Source: Microbacterium sp. ProA8 (GTDB lineage Bacteria > Actinomycetota > Actinomycetes > Actinomycetales > Microbacteriaceae). Taken from it: 64,000 bases of DNA. The DNA lies in NCBI RefSeq assembly GCF_039905635.1, contig NZ_CP157000.1:3224001-3288000 (forward strand), read 5' to 3'. Numbering within the stretch: the first letter of the stretch is position 1; every line of letters begins with the position of its first letter. Made by a program: the position numbers and the translations under genes. Below, one piece after another: positions 8,953 to 17,044 of this stretch. The notes under the pieces were generated by a model, which was not told the DNA's origin, searched no databases, and saw only the letters and a list, made by a program, of their open reading frames with translations.

Positions 8953-9351
8953 ATGTCCGTCACCCTCGAAGACGCCCGTCGCGTCATCGCCGCCGCGGAG
9001 AAGCGCGCCGACGAGATCGGCCAGCCCATGAACATCGCCGTGGTCGACGCGGGAGGCAACCTGGTCGCCCACGTCCGCCAGGACGGCGCGTGGATGGGCA
9101 GCGTCAACATCTCGATCAACAAGGCCTGGACCTCGCGGGCATTCGACATCGAGACGAAGGCCCTCGGCGAGAACTCGCAGCCGACGCAGCAGTTCTACGG
9201 CATACACGCCACCAACGGCGGCAAGGTCGCGATCTTCGCCGGCGGCGTCCCCCTCTCCCGCGACGGCGCCGTCGTCGGTGCGGTGGGCGTCAGCGGCGGT
9301 TCGGGCGAACAGGACCAGACCGTCGCGGAGGCCGGCGCCGCCGCCTTCTGA
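8953..9351 (+). CDS. GlcG/HbpS-family protein
   Basis: The product is a 132-residue single domain (MSVTLEDARRVIAAAEKRA, AVVDAGGNLVAHVRQD, FAGGVPLSRDGAVVGAVGVSGG), typical of the GlcG/HbpS family. Members bind haem or small ligands, and many are of unknown function found beside dehydrogenases and diol-utilisation genes. The start has GAAAGGA. It lies 55 bases after fdhA on the same strand, so a helper or sensor role for aldehyde metabolism is possible but unproven. It has no signal peptide and is likely cytoplasmic. Confidence 0.85.
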   Translation: MSVTLEDARRVIAAAEKRADEIGQPMNIAVVDAGGNLVAHVRQDGAWMGSVNISINKAWTSRAFDIETKALGENSQPTQQFYGIHATNGGKVAIFAGGVPLSRDGAVVGAVGVSGGSGEQDQTVAEAGAAAF

Positions 9352-9381
9352 GGCACTCGGGGCGGCCGCCGTGGTCGTGCG

Positions 9382-10017
9382 CTACTCGCGCCACGGGCAG
9401 AGGTCGACCTTGTGGCCGTCGGCGTCCGCGAGCGTCCACCACTCCGGCGCGTGGGTGTCGTCGACGATCACGCCGCCGGCGGCGAGCGCCGCCTCGAGGC
9501 GCTTCTCGATCACATCGCGCGGAGCGTTGACGTCGAGGTGCGACCTGCCGCGCAGCGGCTTGTCGACGGGCTGGAACCAGATGAGCGGCCCTCGGCCGTC
9601 GGCATCGAACAGCACGCCGTCGCGCACCTCGCGGAAGCCCGTCGCGGCCTTCCAGAACGCCAGCGCGGCGCGGGGATCGGGCGTCGCCACGGCGAGCATG
9701 AGGTCCTGCATCCGCTCGGTCTCGGCGCGGATGTCGAGCTCGCGGGCCGCCTGGGAGATCTGCGCGGCGAGCGCGGCATCCTTCGCCGTCAGGCCGCCCG
9801 CCGAATGGGTGAGCAGCCGCACGCGCACGGTGGCGTAGCGCACGTCGACGTCGGGATGGTGGTCGGCCGCCTCGGCGAGATCGGCGATCGCGGCGAACAG
9901 CTGCGCCCCGGCCGCGAAGCTGCCCGTGCGGAACAGGGCGAAGGCGCCGGTCACGCGGGGACGCCAGTCCTCGACACCCGGGAACGCGCGGAACTCGTCT
10001 GACGTGATGGTGCTCAT
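9382..10017 (-). CDS. Pterin-4a-carbinolamine dehydratase fused to a glyoxalase/VOC domain
   Basis: The protein has 211 residues and two domains. Residues up to about 95 match pterin carbinolamine dehydratase (WRPRVTGAFALFRTGSF, then the DHHPDVDVRY active-site motif). Residues from about 105 form a glyoxalase-like VOC domain (FWKAATGFREVRDGVLFDADGRGPLIWFQPV, HLDVNAPRD, LADADGHKVDLCP). The ATG at 10017 begins directly with the dehydratase domain; the frame is open further 5' but reads as low-complexity. The dehydratase recycles tetrahydrobiopterin in other bacteria; no aromatic hydroxylase gene is nearby, so the real substrate is uncertain. It converges on the fdhA-glcG pair. Confidence 0.85.
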   Translation of the reverse strand: MSTITSDEFRAFPGVEDWRPRVTGAFALFRTGSFAAGAQLFAAIADLAEAADHHPDVDVRYATVRVRLLTHSAGGLTAKDAALAAQISQAARELDIRAETERMQDLMLAVATPDPRAALAFWKAATGFREVRDGVLFDADGRGPLIWFQPVDKPLRGRSHLDVNAPRDVIEKRLEAALAAGGVIVDDTHAPEWWTLADADGHKVDLCPWRE

Positions 10018-10159
10018 GATCCCGAGGATGCCACCGCCACCGCCGAACGCAACCCCTCTCGCCGCACGGATGCCGCGACCGGCGACGTCGCGGGACGGAC
10101 CCCGCGCCGCAGGTGCGTCGCAGGCGGCGGATGTCGGGTCGGCGGCGTAGCCTCGGAGG

Positions 10160-10867
10160 GTGAACCCCGAGCACGCCGCCGCACGCCCTTCGGCGCTCGC
10201 GGCGCATGCCCCGGACGTGGCCGCCCGCATCGTCGCGGACTCGCGGGACCGCGTCGCCTGGGTGCGTGCACGGTCGCGCGGCATCACCGCGACCGATGTG
10301 GCGAGCCTCACGTCCGACCGGGCCATCGGCCGTGCCGCCGACGCCAAGCTGCTCGGCTCGGGTTTCTCGGGCAACGCCTACACCGCGCACGGACGTGCGC
10401 GTGAGCCCGAGATCGCCGGGTGGGTCGCCGCGACCCACGGCATCCAGCCCTCGTCGGCGCTCTTCCACGCCGTCGTCGAGAAGCGGCACCTCGCGACCCC
10501 CGACGGCATCGCCGTCGACGGGACGGGCCGCATCACCCTCGCCGAGATCAAGACGACGAACAAGGCCTGGCGCAGCATCCCGCGCTCGTACCTGCGTCAG
10601 GTGTGGTGGCAGCAGCACGTGCTGGGTGCCGAGCGCACCCTCGTCGCGTGGGAGCAGCACGACGGCTTCGTGCCCGTCGGCGATGAGCCGCGCTGCGCGT
10701 GGGTCGATCGCGACGAGGCCGAGATCGCGAAGCTCGTGCGCCTGGCGACCGCCCTGATCGACGAGCTGTACCTGCGCACGATGCGCTCGCGTCAGCAGCC
10801 GGAACGGATGCCTCAGCCGCCGACCACGCCGCGCGAGCCGTTCCGCGCGCTCGCCCTCGCCGACTGA
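10160..10867 (+). CDS. YqaJ-like (lambda exonuclease-fold) recombination nuclease
   Basis: The product has about 235 residues. GITATDVASL, ARGREPEIA-like text (HGRAREPEIAGW) and the catalytic DGIAVDG...LAEIKTT block (Asp and Glu-X-Lys) are those of YqaJ nucleases of the PD-(D/E)XK fold, usually a phage 5'-3' exonuclease partner of RecT-type annealases. No phage genes or annealase are nearby, so this is an orphan or domesticated copy. The GTG at 10160 is used because GGAGG precedes it, but the spacing is very short, so the start is uncertain. Confidence 0.8.
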   Translation: MNPEHAAARPSALAAHAPDVAARIVADSRDRVAWVRARSRGITATDVASLTSDRAIGRAADAKLLGSGFSGNAYTAHGRAREPEIAGWVAATHGIQPSSALFHAVVEKRHLATPDGIAVDGTGRITLAEIKTTNKAWRSIPRSYLRQVWWQQHVLGAERTLVAWEQHDGFVPVGDEPRCAWVDRDEAEIAKLVRLATALIDELYLRTMRSRQQPERMPQPPTTPREPFRALALAD

Positions 10868-10897
10868 CGCGGCGGGCCGCGCCGGCTCGGCCACGCG

Positions 10898-11401
10898 TCA
10901 TCGGATCGTGGTCACGCGCCGGGCATCGGCGTCCCACACCCGCGCGCCCGTCGCCTGCCCGACGATGTTCGGCGCCTTGATCAACCGCATGGCTGTTGCG
11001 AGCCGCGCGGCCGTGAGCCCCCGGGCCAGAGTGATGTGCGGCGTCCACCGGTCGACCCCGGTGTTGGAGTAGTGCGGCTCGGGCCGGCCGGCGATCTCTG
11101 CGACGACGCGGTGGATCGCCAGGAGCGGCGTGCTCACGACGACATGCCGCGCGAGCACGTAGCGATCTCGATGACCCAGGAGCACGACTCCCGCGAGCTC
11201 AAGGGCGACCGGGAGCAGGTCGGCGATGTCGTCGAACGCCGACGGATCGAGCCGGTCCCGCACCGCGAGCGTCAGGTGTGGACGGTTGCTCGGTGCGGGA
11301 TTGCGTCCCGAGCTCGGCAGATCGGCCCCGAGCAGCCGATCCCAGTCTTCCCGGACCGCGCGGTCGAGCTCGGCATCTGGAATCAGTTCGACGCTGAACA
11401 C
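10898..11401 (-). CDS. 2'-5' RNA ligase/2H phosphoesterase-like protein
   Basis: The product is about 167 residues from a GTG at 11401. Two HxT-type motifs are visible: RPHLTLAVRD and TPHITLARG, the paired catalytic histidines of 2H phosphoesterases such as ThpR and the LigT-like family. Members hydrolyse or ligate 2'-5' or cyclic phosphodiesters in RNA or nucleotides. GAGGAG lies nine bases upstream of the chosen GTG. It follows the oligopeptide ABC operon by about 50 bases on the same strand, but a functional link is not evident. Confidence 0.8.
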   Translation of the reverse strand: MFSVELIPDAELDRAVREDWDRLLGADLPSSGRNPAPSNRPHLTLAVRDRLDPSAFDDIADLLPVALELAGVVLLGHRDRYVLARHVVVSTPLLAIHRVVAEIAGRPEPHYSNTGVDRWTPHITLARGLTAARLATAMRLIKAPNIVGQATGARVWDADARRVTTIR

Positions 11402-11450
11402 GCCTCCATACTCCTCGAACCGACCGTGCCGCGCGATGAAGACCCGGCGC

Positions 11451-13382
11451 TCACCGTGCCTGTCCCGACGCCTCGACCTTCGCTTCCTCCACCGACGCGG
11501 CTTCCACATCGTCGCCGGCGACCCCGTCCGGGGCTCCCGCATCGATGCCTGCATCCTCGACCTCGGCGCCCGCCCGCTCCGGATCCCAGCCGGGCTTCGG
11601 CACCGAGTCGATGAGCAGCCGCGTGTACTCGTGCTGCGGGTGGGCGAGCAGCTCGGCCGTGCGTCCGCGCTCGACGATCTCGCCGCGACGCATCACGACG
11701 GTCTCGTCGCACACCCGCCGGACGACCGCCAGGTCGTGGCTGATGAACAGCACCGTGAGTCCGCGCTCCCGCCGGATGCGATCGACGAGGTCGAGCACCT
11801 GTGCCTGCACCGACACGTCGAGCGCGCTCGTCGCCTCGTCCATCACCAGCACGTCCGGCTCGATCGCGAGGGCGCGCGCGATCGCGACGCGCTGCCGCTG
11901 CCCTCCCGACAGCGTCCGGGGCCTCGCCGCCGCGTGCTTCTCGCCGAGCCCCACCTGGGCGAGAAGGTCACGCACCCGCGACCGCGACTCGGACGCGCTG
12001 AGCCGCTTCTCGCCGCCCGCGGCGCCGTGCAGGCGCAGGGCGTCCTCGATCGCGCGGCCCCCGGTGATGCGCGGGTCCAGCGACAGATAGGGGTCTTGGA
12101 ACACCATCTGCACGCTGCGCGCGTGCGCCAGTCGCTCACGGCGGCCGCGGGGAACCGCCGTGCGTGCACGTGCATCGATGCGGATGTCGCCGCGGTCGGC
12201 GCTCTCGAGGCCCACGATCATGCGCGCCAGCGTCGACTTGCCCGAGCCCGACTCCCCCACCACGCCGAGTGCGCCGCCACGCGGCACGGTGATCGTGGCA
12301 TCGATCACCGCCTGCACGGGCTCCTTCCCGCGGCGGTGATAGGTCTTGGCGATCCCGATCGCCTCGAGCATCGGCGCGTGCACGGACGACTCGGTCCGAG
12401 CGGATGCGTCACCGCCGGCATCCGCCGCATGGCCGTGCACAGATTCGGAGCCTTTCGACGACACGCCGGTGAGTGGATGCCGGCGACCGGTCTGTCGGGA
12501 AGAGTCTCCGACGCTGTTCCCGGCCAGCGTCCGCGGGCTCGCGAAGAGCGTCGGGGTCGCGGCGACGAGGCGGCGGGTGTACTCCGCATGCGGGTCGCGC
12601 AGCACGTCGCGTGCGCGCCCCTGCTCGACGATGCGCCCGCCGCTCATCACGTAGACGCGGTCGCAGAGCGAGGCGGCGAGGTTGAGGTCGTGCGTGATGA
12701 AGAGCATGCCCATGCCCCGGCGTTCGCGCTGTTCGCTGAGCACGCCGATGATCTCGGCCTGCGTCGTGACGTCGAGGGCGGTGGTGGGCTCGTCGCACAC
12801 CAGCAGTCGCGGCGACGTGGTGAGCGCCCCCGCGATCATGACGCGCTGCAGCATGCCGCCCGAGAACTCGTGCGGATACTGCCCCAGGTGCTCCTCGGGG
12901 CGCGGCAGGCGCACCGCGGTGAGCAGTTCGACGGCGCGTGCTCTCGCGGCATCCGCCGACCATCCCTCGGCCAGCCGCAGCGCCTCGGTCAGGTGGTCGC
13001 CGATGGTGCGCATCGGATTGATGCCGGCGCGCGGGTCCTGGAAGATCATGGCGGCGCCGTGGCGACGGAGCCCGCGCAGCTGGGGCGCGGTGGCGGTCAG
13101 CACGCCCGCCCCGCCGAGCACGACGTCGCCTGTGGTGACGGCGCGCGCGGGAAGGAGCCCGAGCACGGTGCGGGCCGTGAGCGATTTTCCCGAGCCGGAC
13201 TCACCGACGAGGCCGACCGTCTCACCCGCGCCGACCGAGAGCGAGATGCCGTGGAGCAGCCGCGCGCCGTCGGCGAGGTCGAGCGTCAGATCACGGATGC
13301 CGAGCAGCGCGCCGCCGTGCAGCGCAGGCGGCTCGAGGGCTCCGGCCGCGGCCGGCTCGGCGACGGAATCGTGTTCGTTCAT
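11451..13382 (-). CDS. Oligopeptide/dipeptide ABC transporter, two ATPase domains in one protein
   Basis: The protein has 643 residues with two full ABC cassettes, equivalent to DppD-DppF. The first has GLVGESGSGKSLTAR (Walker A), FSGGMLQRVMIAGAL (signature) and LLVCDEPTTALD (Walker B). The second has GVVGESGSGKSTLAR, LSGGQRQRVAIARAL and VLVMDEATSALD. Between them is a linker of about 60 residues rich in Ser and Ala. The start overlaps the preceding permease stop as ATGA. It powers the DppB/DppC-type channel encoded at 13379-15249. Fused versions are common in actinobacteria. The substrate is set by the binding protein at 15316-16980. Confidence 0.95.
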   Translation of the reverse strand: MNEHDSVAEPAAAGALEPPALHGGALLGIRDLTLDLADGARLLHGISLSVGAGETVGLVGESGSGKSLTARTVLGLLPARAVTTGDVVLGGAGVLTATAPQLRGLRRHGAAMIFQDPRAGINPMRTIGDHLTEALRLAEGWSADAARARAVELLTAVRLPRPEEHLGQYPHEFSGGMLQRVMIAGALTTSPRLLVCDEPTTALDVTTQAEIIGVLSEQRERRGMGMLFITHDLNLAASLCDRVYVMSGGRIVEQGRARDVLRDPHAEYTRRLVAATPTLFASPRTLAGNSVGDSSRQTGRRHPLTGVSSKGSESVHGHAADAGGDASARTESSVHAPMLEAIGIAKTYHRRGKEPVQAVIDATITVPRGGALGVVGESGSGKSTLARMIVGLESADRGDIRIDARARTAVPRGRRERLAHARSVQMVFQDPYLSLDPRITGGRAIEDALRLHGAAGGEKRLSASESRSRVRDLLAQVGLGEKHAAARPRTLSGGQRQRVAIARALAIEPDVLVMDEATSALDVSVQAQVLDLVDRIRRERGLTVLFISHDLAVVRRVCDETVVMRRGEIVERGRTAELLAHPQHEYTRLLIDSVPKPGWDPERAGAEVEDAGIDAGAPDGVAGDDVEAASVEEAKVEASGQAR

Positions 13383-14296
13383 GCCGGGATCTCCCCTCCG
13401 ATGCGGTCGGAGACCTCTTCCCCGATGATGTTGACCGCCACGACGACCACGACGACGGCGACCGCCGGCACGATCGCGGGCAGGAAGTGCCCGCCGATGA
13501 GCCCGGCCTGCGCCTCGTTGATCATCGCGCCCCAGTCGGCGGTCGGCGGCTGCACGCCGAGGCCGAGGAACGACAACGCCGCCAGTTCCGCCAGGACGTA
13601 GCCGAAGTTCAGCGTCGACTGCGCGCCGACGATCGGGGTGACGTTCGGCAGCACGCGGCGCAGCGCGATCCACGGCCCGGAGAACCCCTGAACGCGGTAT
13701 GCCGCGACGTACGGCCGGTTCCGCTCCGTGGCGACGAGCGACCGGGTCAGCCGTGCCACGAACGGCGCGTAGGCAATGCTCATGGCGATGACCGGCGCCA
13801 CCAGGCCCTTGCCGAAGAGCGCCACCGCCATGATGGCGATCAGCAGCGACGGGAAGGCGAAGAGCACGTCGAACACGCGACCGAGCGCGGCATCGATCCA
13901 GCCGCCGCGCCAGCCCGCGAGAAGACCGAGCAGGATGCCGAGCACGGTCGACGCGATCACCACGAGGAGCGGCCCGAGCAGCGCCGTGCGCGCGCCGTAG
14001 ATCAGGCGGCTGAGCGTGTCGCGTCCGAGGCCGTCGGTGCCGAGCCAGTGCGCGGCGCTCGGCCCGGCGTTGACCGCGGCGAAGTCGACGGCGTCGGGGT
14101 TGTACGGGGCGAGGAACGGCGCGAAGATCGCGGCCAGTGTCATCGCCGCGACGACGCCCAGCGCGATCGCCAGGGTGAGGCCGGCGCGCCGCCGGCGCGG
14201 CGCTCGCAGCACACCGACGGCGAGCGTCGCCGGACTCGTGCGCTTCGAGAGCGCGGCCGGAGCGCCGGTCGCGGGCGGAGGGGTCGTGGAGATCAT
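13379..14296 (-). CDS. Oligopeptide-type ABC transporter permease (DppC type)
   Basis: The product has 305 residues with about six membrane segments. The N-terminal half has the DppC hallmarks HWLGTDGLGRDTLSRLIYGAR, and the C-terminal half has FLGLGVQPPTADWGAMI and ends in the IGEEVSDRI motif. It overlaps both neighbours by four bases (ATGA at each end), showing strict translational coupling with the DppB-type partner upstream and the ATPase downstream. Confidence 0.95.
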   Translation of the reverse strand: MISTTPPPATGAPAALSKRTSPATLAVGVLRAPRRRRAGLTLAIALGVVAAMTLAAIFAPFLAPYNPDAVDFAAVNAGPSAAHWLGTDGLGRDTLSRLIYGARTALLGPLLVVIASTVLGILLGLLAGWRGGWIDAALGRVFDVLFAFPSLLIAIMAVALFGKGLVAPVIAMSIAYAPFVARLTRSLVATERNRPYVAAYRVQGFSGPWIALRRVLPNVTPIVGAQSTLNFGYVLAELAALSFLGLGVQPPTADWGAMINEAQAGLIGGHFLPAIVPAVAVVVVVVAVNIIGEEVSDRIGGEIPA

Positions 14297-15249
14297 CGGG
14301 CACCGGCTCCGGCAGCGGATCGCGGATCGATCCAGGGTTCGAGGACGTCGATCACCGCGTTCACGAGCACGAACGCGGTGACGACCAGGAGGACGATCGC
14401 CTGCACGACCGGGAAGTCCAGGCGGTCGACCGACTGCACCAGCAGCGAGCCGATGCCGGCCAGGCCGAAGGCCGCCTCGACGATGGAGCTCGACACGAGA
14501 AGCCCGGCCACCAGCATCCCGCTGACCGTGAGAATCGGTCCGACGGCGTTGCGGAAGACATGACGCCGCACAACCGTGCCACGCCGGATGCCGCGGCTGA
14601 TCGCCACCTCGACGTGCTCGCGGTCGAGCTGGTCGATCATCGACGAGCGGGTCACCTTGCCCACGAGCACGACGAACACGATGGCGAGGGCGATCGAGGG
14701 CAGCACCAGGTGGTACAGCGTGTCCCAGAATCCGTCGCCCGAGCCGAACGAGGGGAACCAGCCGAGCTGCACCGCGAACACCGCGATGAGCACGATCGAG
14801 CCGACGAACGACGGGACGGCGCCGAGCACGGTGAGCCCGATCAGGATCGAGCGGTCGGCGACGCGCCCCCGCGAGAGTGCGGCGAGCGCGCCCGCGGTCA
14901 GTCCGACGATCGCGATCATCGTCCCTGCCATGACCACGAGGCCGAGCGTGACCGGCAGTCGCTCGCCGAGCACGACGGTGACGTCCTGCCGGTACTGCAG
15001 CGAGCGGCCGAGGTCGCCGTGCAGAAGCCCTCCCACCCACGTCAGGTACTGCTGCCACGGCGGCAGGTCGAGTCCGTACTGCGCGGTGATCTGCGCCACG
15101 GCCTCGGCGCTCGGCTTGCGCCCGCGCAGCAGGAACGCCACGGGGTCACCCGGCACCAGGAAACGCGAGAAGAAGACGAGGACGGATGCCAGGAACAGCG
15201 TGAGCAGCAGACCTCCGAGCTTGCCGGCGATCCGGCGTACGGCGGTCAT
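14293..15249 (-). CDS. Oligopeptide-type ABC transporter permease (DppB type)
   Basis: The product has 318 residues. The N-terminus has RFLVPGDPVAFLLRGRKPS and YGLDLPPWQQYLTWVGGLLHGDLGRS, typical for DppB. The cytoplasmic loop reads VEVAISRGIRRGTVVRRHVFRNA, and VEAAFGLAGIGSLLVQS follows. It forms the membrane channel with the DppC-type partner, whose start overlaps its stop by four bases. The binding-protein gene lies about 66 bases upstream. Confidence 0.95.
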   Translation of the reverse strand: MTAVRRIAGKLGGLLLTLFLASVLVFFSRFLVPGDPVAFLLRGRKPSAEAVAQITAQYGLDLPPWQQYLTWVGGLLHGDLGRSLQYRQDVTVVLGERLPVTLGLVVMAGTMIAIVGLTAGALAALSRGRVADRSILIGLTVLGAVPSFVGSIVLIAVFAVQLGWFPSFGSGDGFWDTLYHLVLPSIALAIVFVVLVGKVTRSSMIDQLDREHVEVAISRGIRRGTVVRRHVFRNAVGPILTVSGMLVAGLLVSSSIVEAAFGLAGIGSLLVQSVDRLDFPVVQAIVLLVVTAFVLVNAVIDVLEPWIDPRSAAGAGAR

Positions 15250-15315
15250 GATGCGACGCCGTCCGCGAACGAGGCCGGACGGGGCCCGGCAGTCCGGGCC
15301 GGGCTGCCACTCAGG

Positions 15316-16980
15316 TCACCGGGAGCCAATGGTCGCCGCCCACGGGTAGTAGAGGAACGCCACCGACGGTGCGACGCCGGTCACGCGGTCGCTCAGGAAG
15401 ACGGTCGTCGGCCCCTCGAACAGCGGCAGCCAGGGCAGCTGCTCGTTCGCGATGCGCTGAGCCTGAGCCGTGATCCCGCTGCGCTGCGCCGGGTCGTCGA
15501 TCGCCACCGCCTCGTCGACGAGCGCATCGAAGTCCGGATCGCTCCAGCCGCCGTAGTTGCTGAACTCCCCCGTTCGCAGCACGCCGTACATCTCGAGAGG
15601 GTCGGGACTCGAGAGGTACCAGGAGGTGTAGAAGAGGTCGACGCCGTCACGCGCGGCCGGGTCCGAGAACAGGGCGGTGTACGCGCTCGGGCTCACGGTC
15701 TGGATCGTCGCCTTCAGCCCGATCGCCTGCGCGGCCGCCGCCGCGCCCTGCGAGATCACCGCGAAGTCGTTGCCGAGGGGTGCCGTCGCGATGACGATCT
15801 CCTCACCGGCCACGCCCGCGTCGTCGATGAGCTTCTTCGCCGCCTCGAGGTCGTACGGGTACTCCTCGAGCCCGTCGAACGCGTCGTCGAGCGCCGCTTC
15901 GCTCGCGCCCACCCACACCGACTCGGTGGTGAGCGCGTTGGTGACCTCCCCGTAGCCCTGGGCAGCGGCATCCAGGATCCCCTGCCGGTCCATCGCCAGG
16001 AGCAGGGCCTCGCGCACGCGCTCGTCACCGAGCGGGCCTTCGAGATCGCTCACGATCAGGCTGCCGACGGCCGTGTTGAGCCCGAAGTAGACGTCGCCCT
16101 TGCCGGAGCCCTGCAGCTGCGCGATCGCGTCGGGCGGGAGCATCCAGCCGCCGTCCACTTCGCCGGACTTCAGAGCATTGACCCGGGCGTTGGGGTCGGT
16201 CATGAAGAGCACCTCGACCTCGCCCGCCCGGGCGCGAAGCGCCTCGTCCCAGTAGTCGTCGTACCGCGTCAGCGTGACCGATTCGCCGGACTTCCAGGCC
16301 GTCAGCTCGAAGGGCCCGGTGCAGTTCACGAGGCCGGTGGAGTTGCCGTAGTCGGCGCCCTTCTGGGCCAGCGTCGCGGCAGACTCGACGACGCCGGCCG
16401 AGCCGCCCATCGCGAGGTTGAACTGGGAGTCGGGCCGCGTCATCGTCACGGTGACCTGGCGATCGCCGGTCTGCTCGATCGCGGCGACGTTCTGATACGC
16501 CGAGTACCACGACGAGCCCACCTCAGGGTCGAGATGGCGGCTCATCGACGTGACGACGTCGGCGGCGGTGAGCGGCGTGCCGTCGTGGAAGGTGACGCCC
16601 TCGCGGATCGTGTACACCCAGGTCTCGGGCGACGGATGCTCGAACGACTCCGCAAGGCCCGGCGACAGTGTGTAGTCGGGATTGAGGCGCAGCAGCGACT
16701 CGCACACGTTCGCGAGCACCTGGTTGTCGGCGTAGTCGAACGCGTAGGCGTAGTCGAGCGAGTACGGCTCGGAATAGCTCACCCAGGTGAACGAGTCGAT
16801 GTCACCGGACGGCGCAGCCGTCTGCGCGGTGAGCTCCCACTCGGGCGCGGTGGTCGCATCGGGCTCGGCCTCGCCCGGGCTGCACGCCGAGAGGACGAGC
16901 ACGCCCACGAGGCCGGCAGCTGCCAGCGCGGCGGGGCGATGGACGGCGGATCGACGGGCGGTGCGTCGAGTGGGGATCAT
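15316..16980 (-). CDS. Oligopeptide-type ABC transporter substrate-binding lipoprotein
   Basis: The product has 554 residues from the ATG at 16980, with GAGGAG four bases upstream. A lipoprotein signal (GVLVLSAC) is followed by a family 5 solute-binding domain (LLRLNPDYTLSPGLAESFEH, WVYTIREGVTFHDGTPLTAADVV). It captures a peptide or peptide-like substrate for the DppBC channel. The adjacent amidohydrolase (17045-18847) and its divergent TetR regulator suggest that an amide, N-acyl or cyclic-amide compound rather than ordinary peptide is taken up; this is inference. Confidence 0.93.
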   Translation of the reverse strand: MIPTRRTARRSAVHRPAALAAAGLVGVLVLSACSPGEAEPDATTAPEWELTAQTAAPSGDIDSFTWVSYSEPYSLDYAYAFDYADNQVLANVCESLLRLNPDYTLSPGLAESFEHPSPETWVYTIREGVTFHDGTPLTAADVVTSMSRHLDPEVGSSWYSAYQNVAAIEQTGDRQVTVTMTRPDSQFNLAMGGSAGVVESAATLAQKGADYGNSTGLVNCTGPFELTAWKSGESVTLTRYDDYWDEALRARAGEVEVLFMTDPNARVNALKSGEVDGGWMLPPDAIAQLQGSGKGDVYFGLNTAVGSLIVSDLEGPLGDERVREALLLAMDRQGILDAAAQGYGEVTNALTTESVWVGASEAALDDAFDGLEEYPYDLEAAKKLIDDAGVAGEEIVIATAPLGNDFAVISQGAAAAAQAIGLKATIQTVSPSAYTALFSDPAARDGVDLFYTSWYLSSPDPLEMYGVLRTGEFSNYGGWSDPDFDALVDEAVAIDDPAQRSGITAQAQRIANEQLPWLPLFEGPTTVFLSDRVTGVAPSVAFLYYPWAATIGSR

Positions 16981-17044
16981 GGTGCTCCTCGGGTGCGGAC
17001 GTCGGTGTCGGGTGGAGAAGGATCGGGTGCGATGCGTGGCCGGG

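Noticed and set aside
10160..10867. Prophage remnant
   Set aside because: The YqaJ-like gene is alone; no integrase, capsid, terminase or attachment repeat is near.
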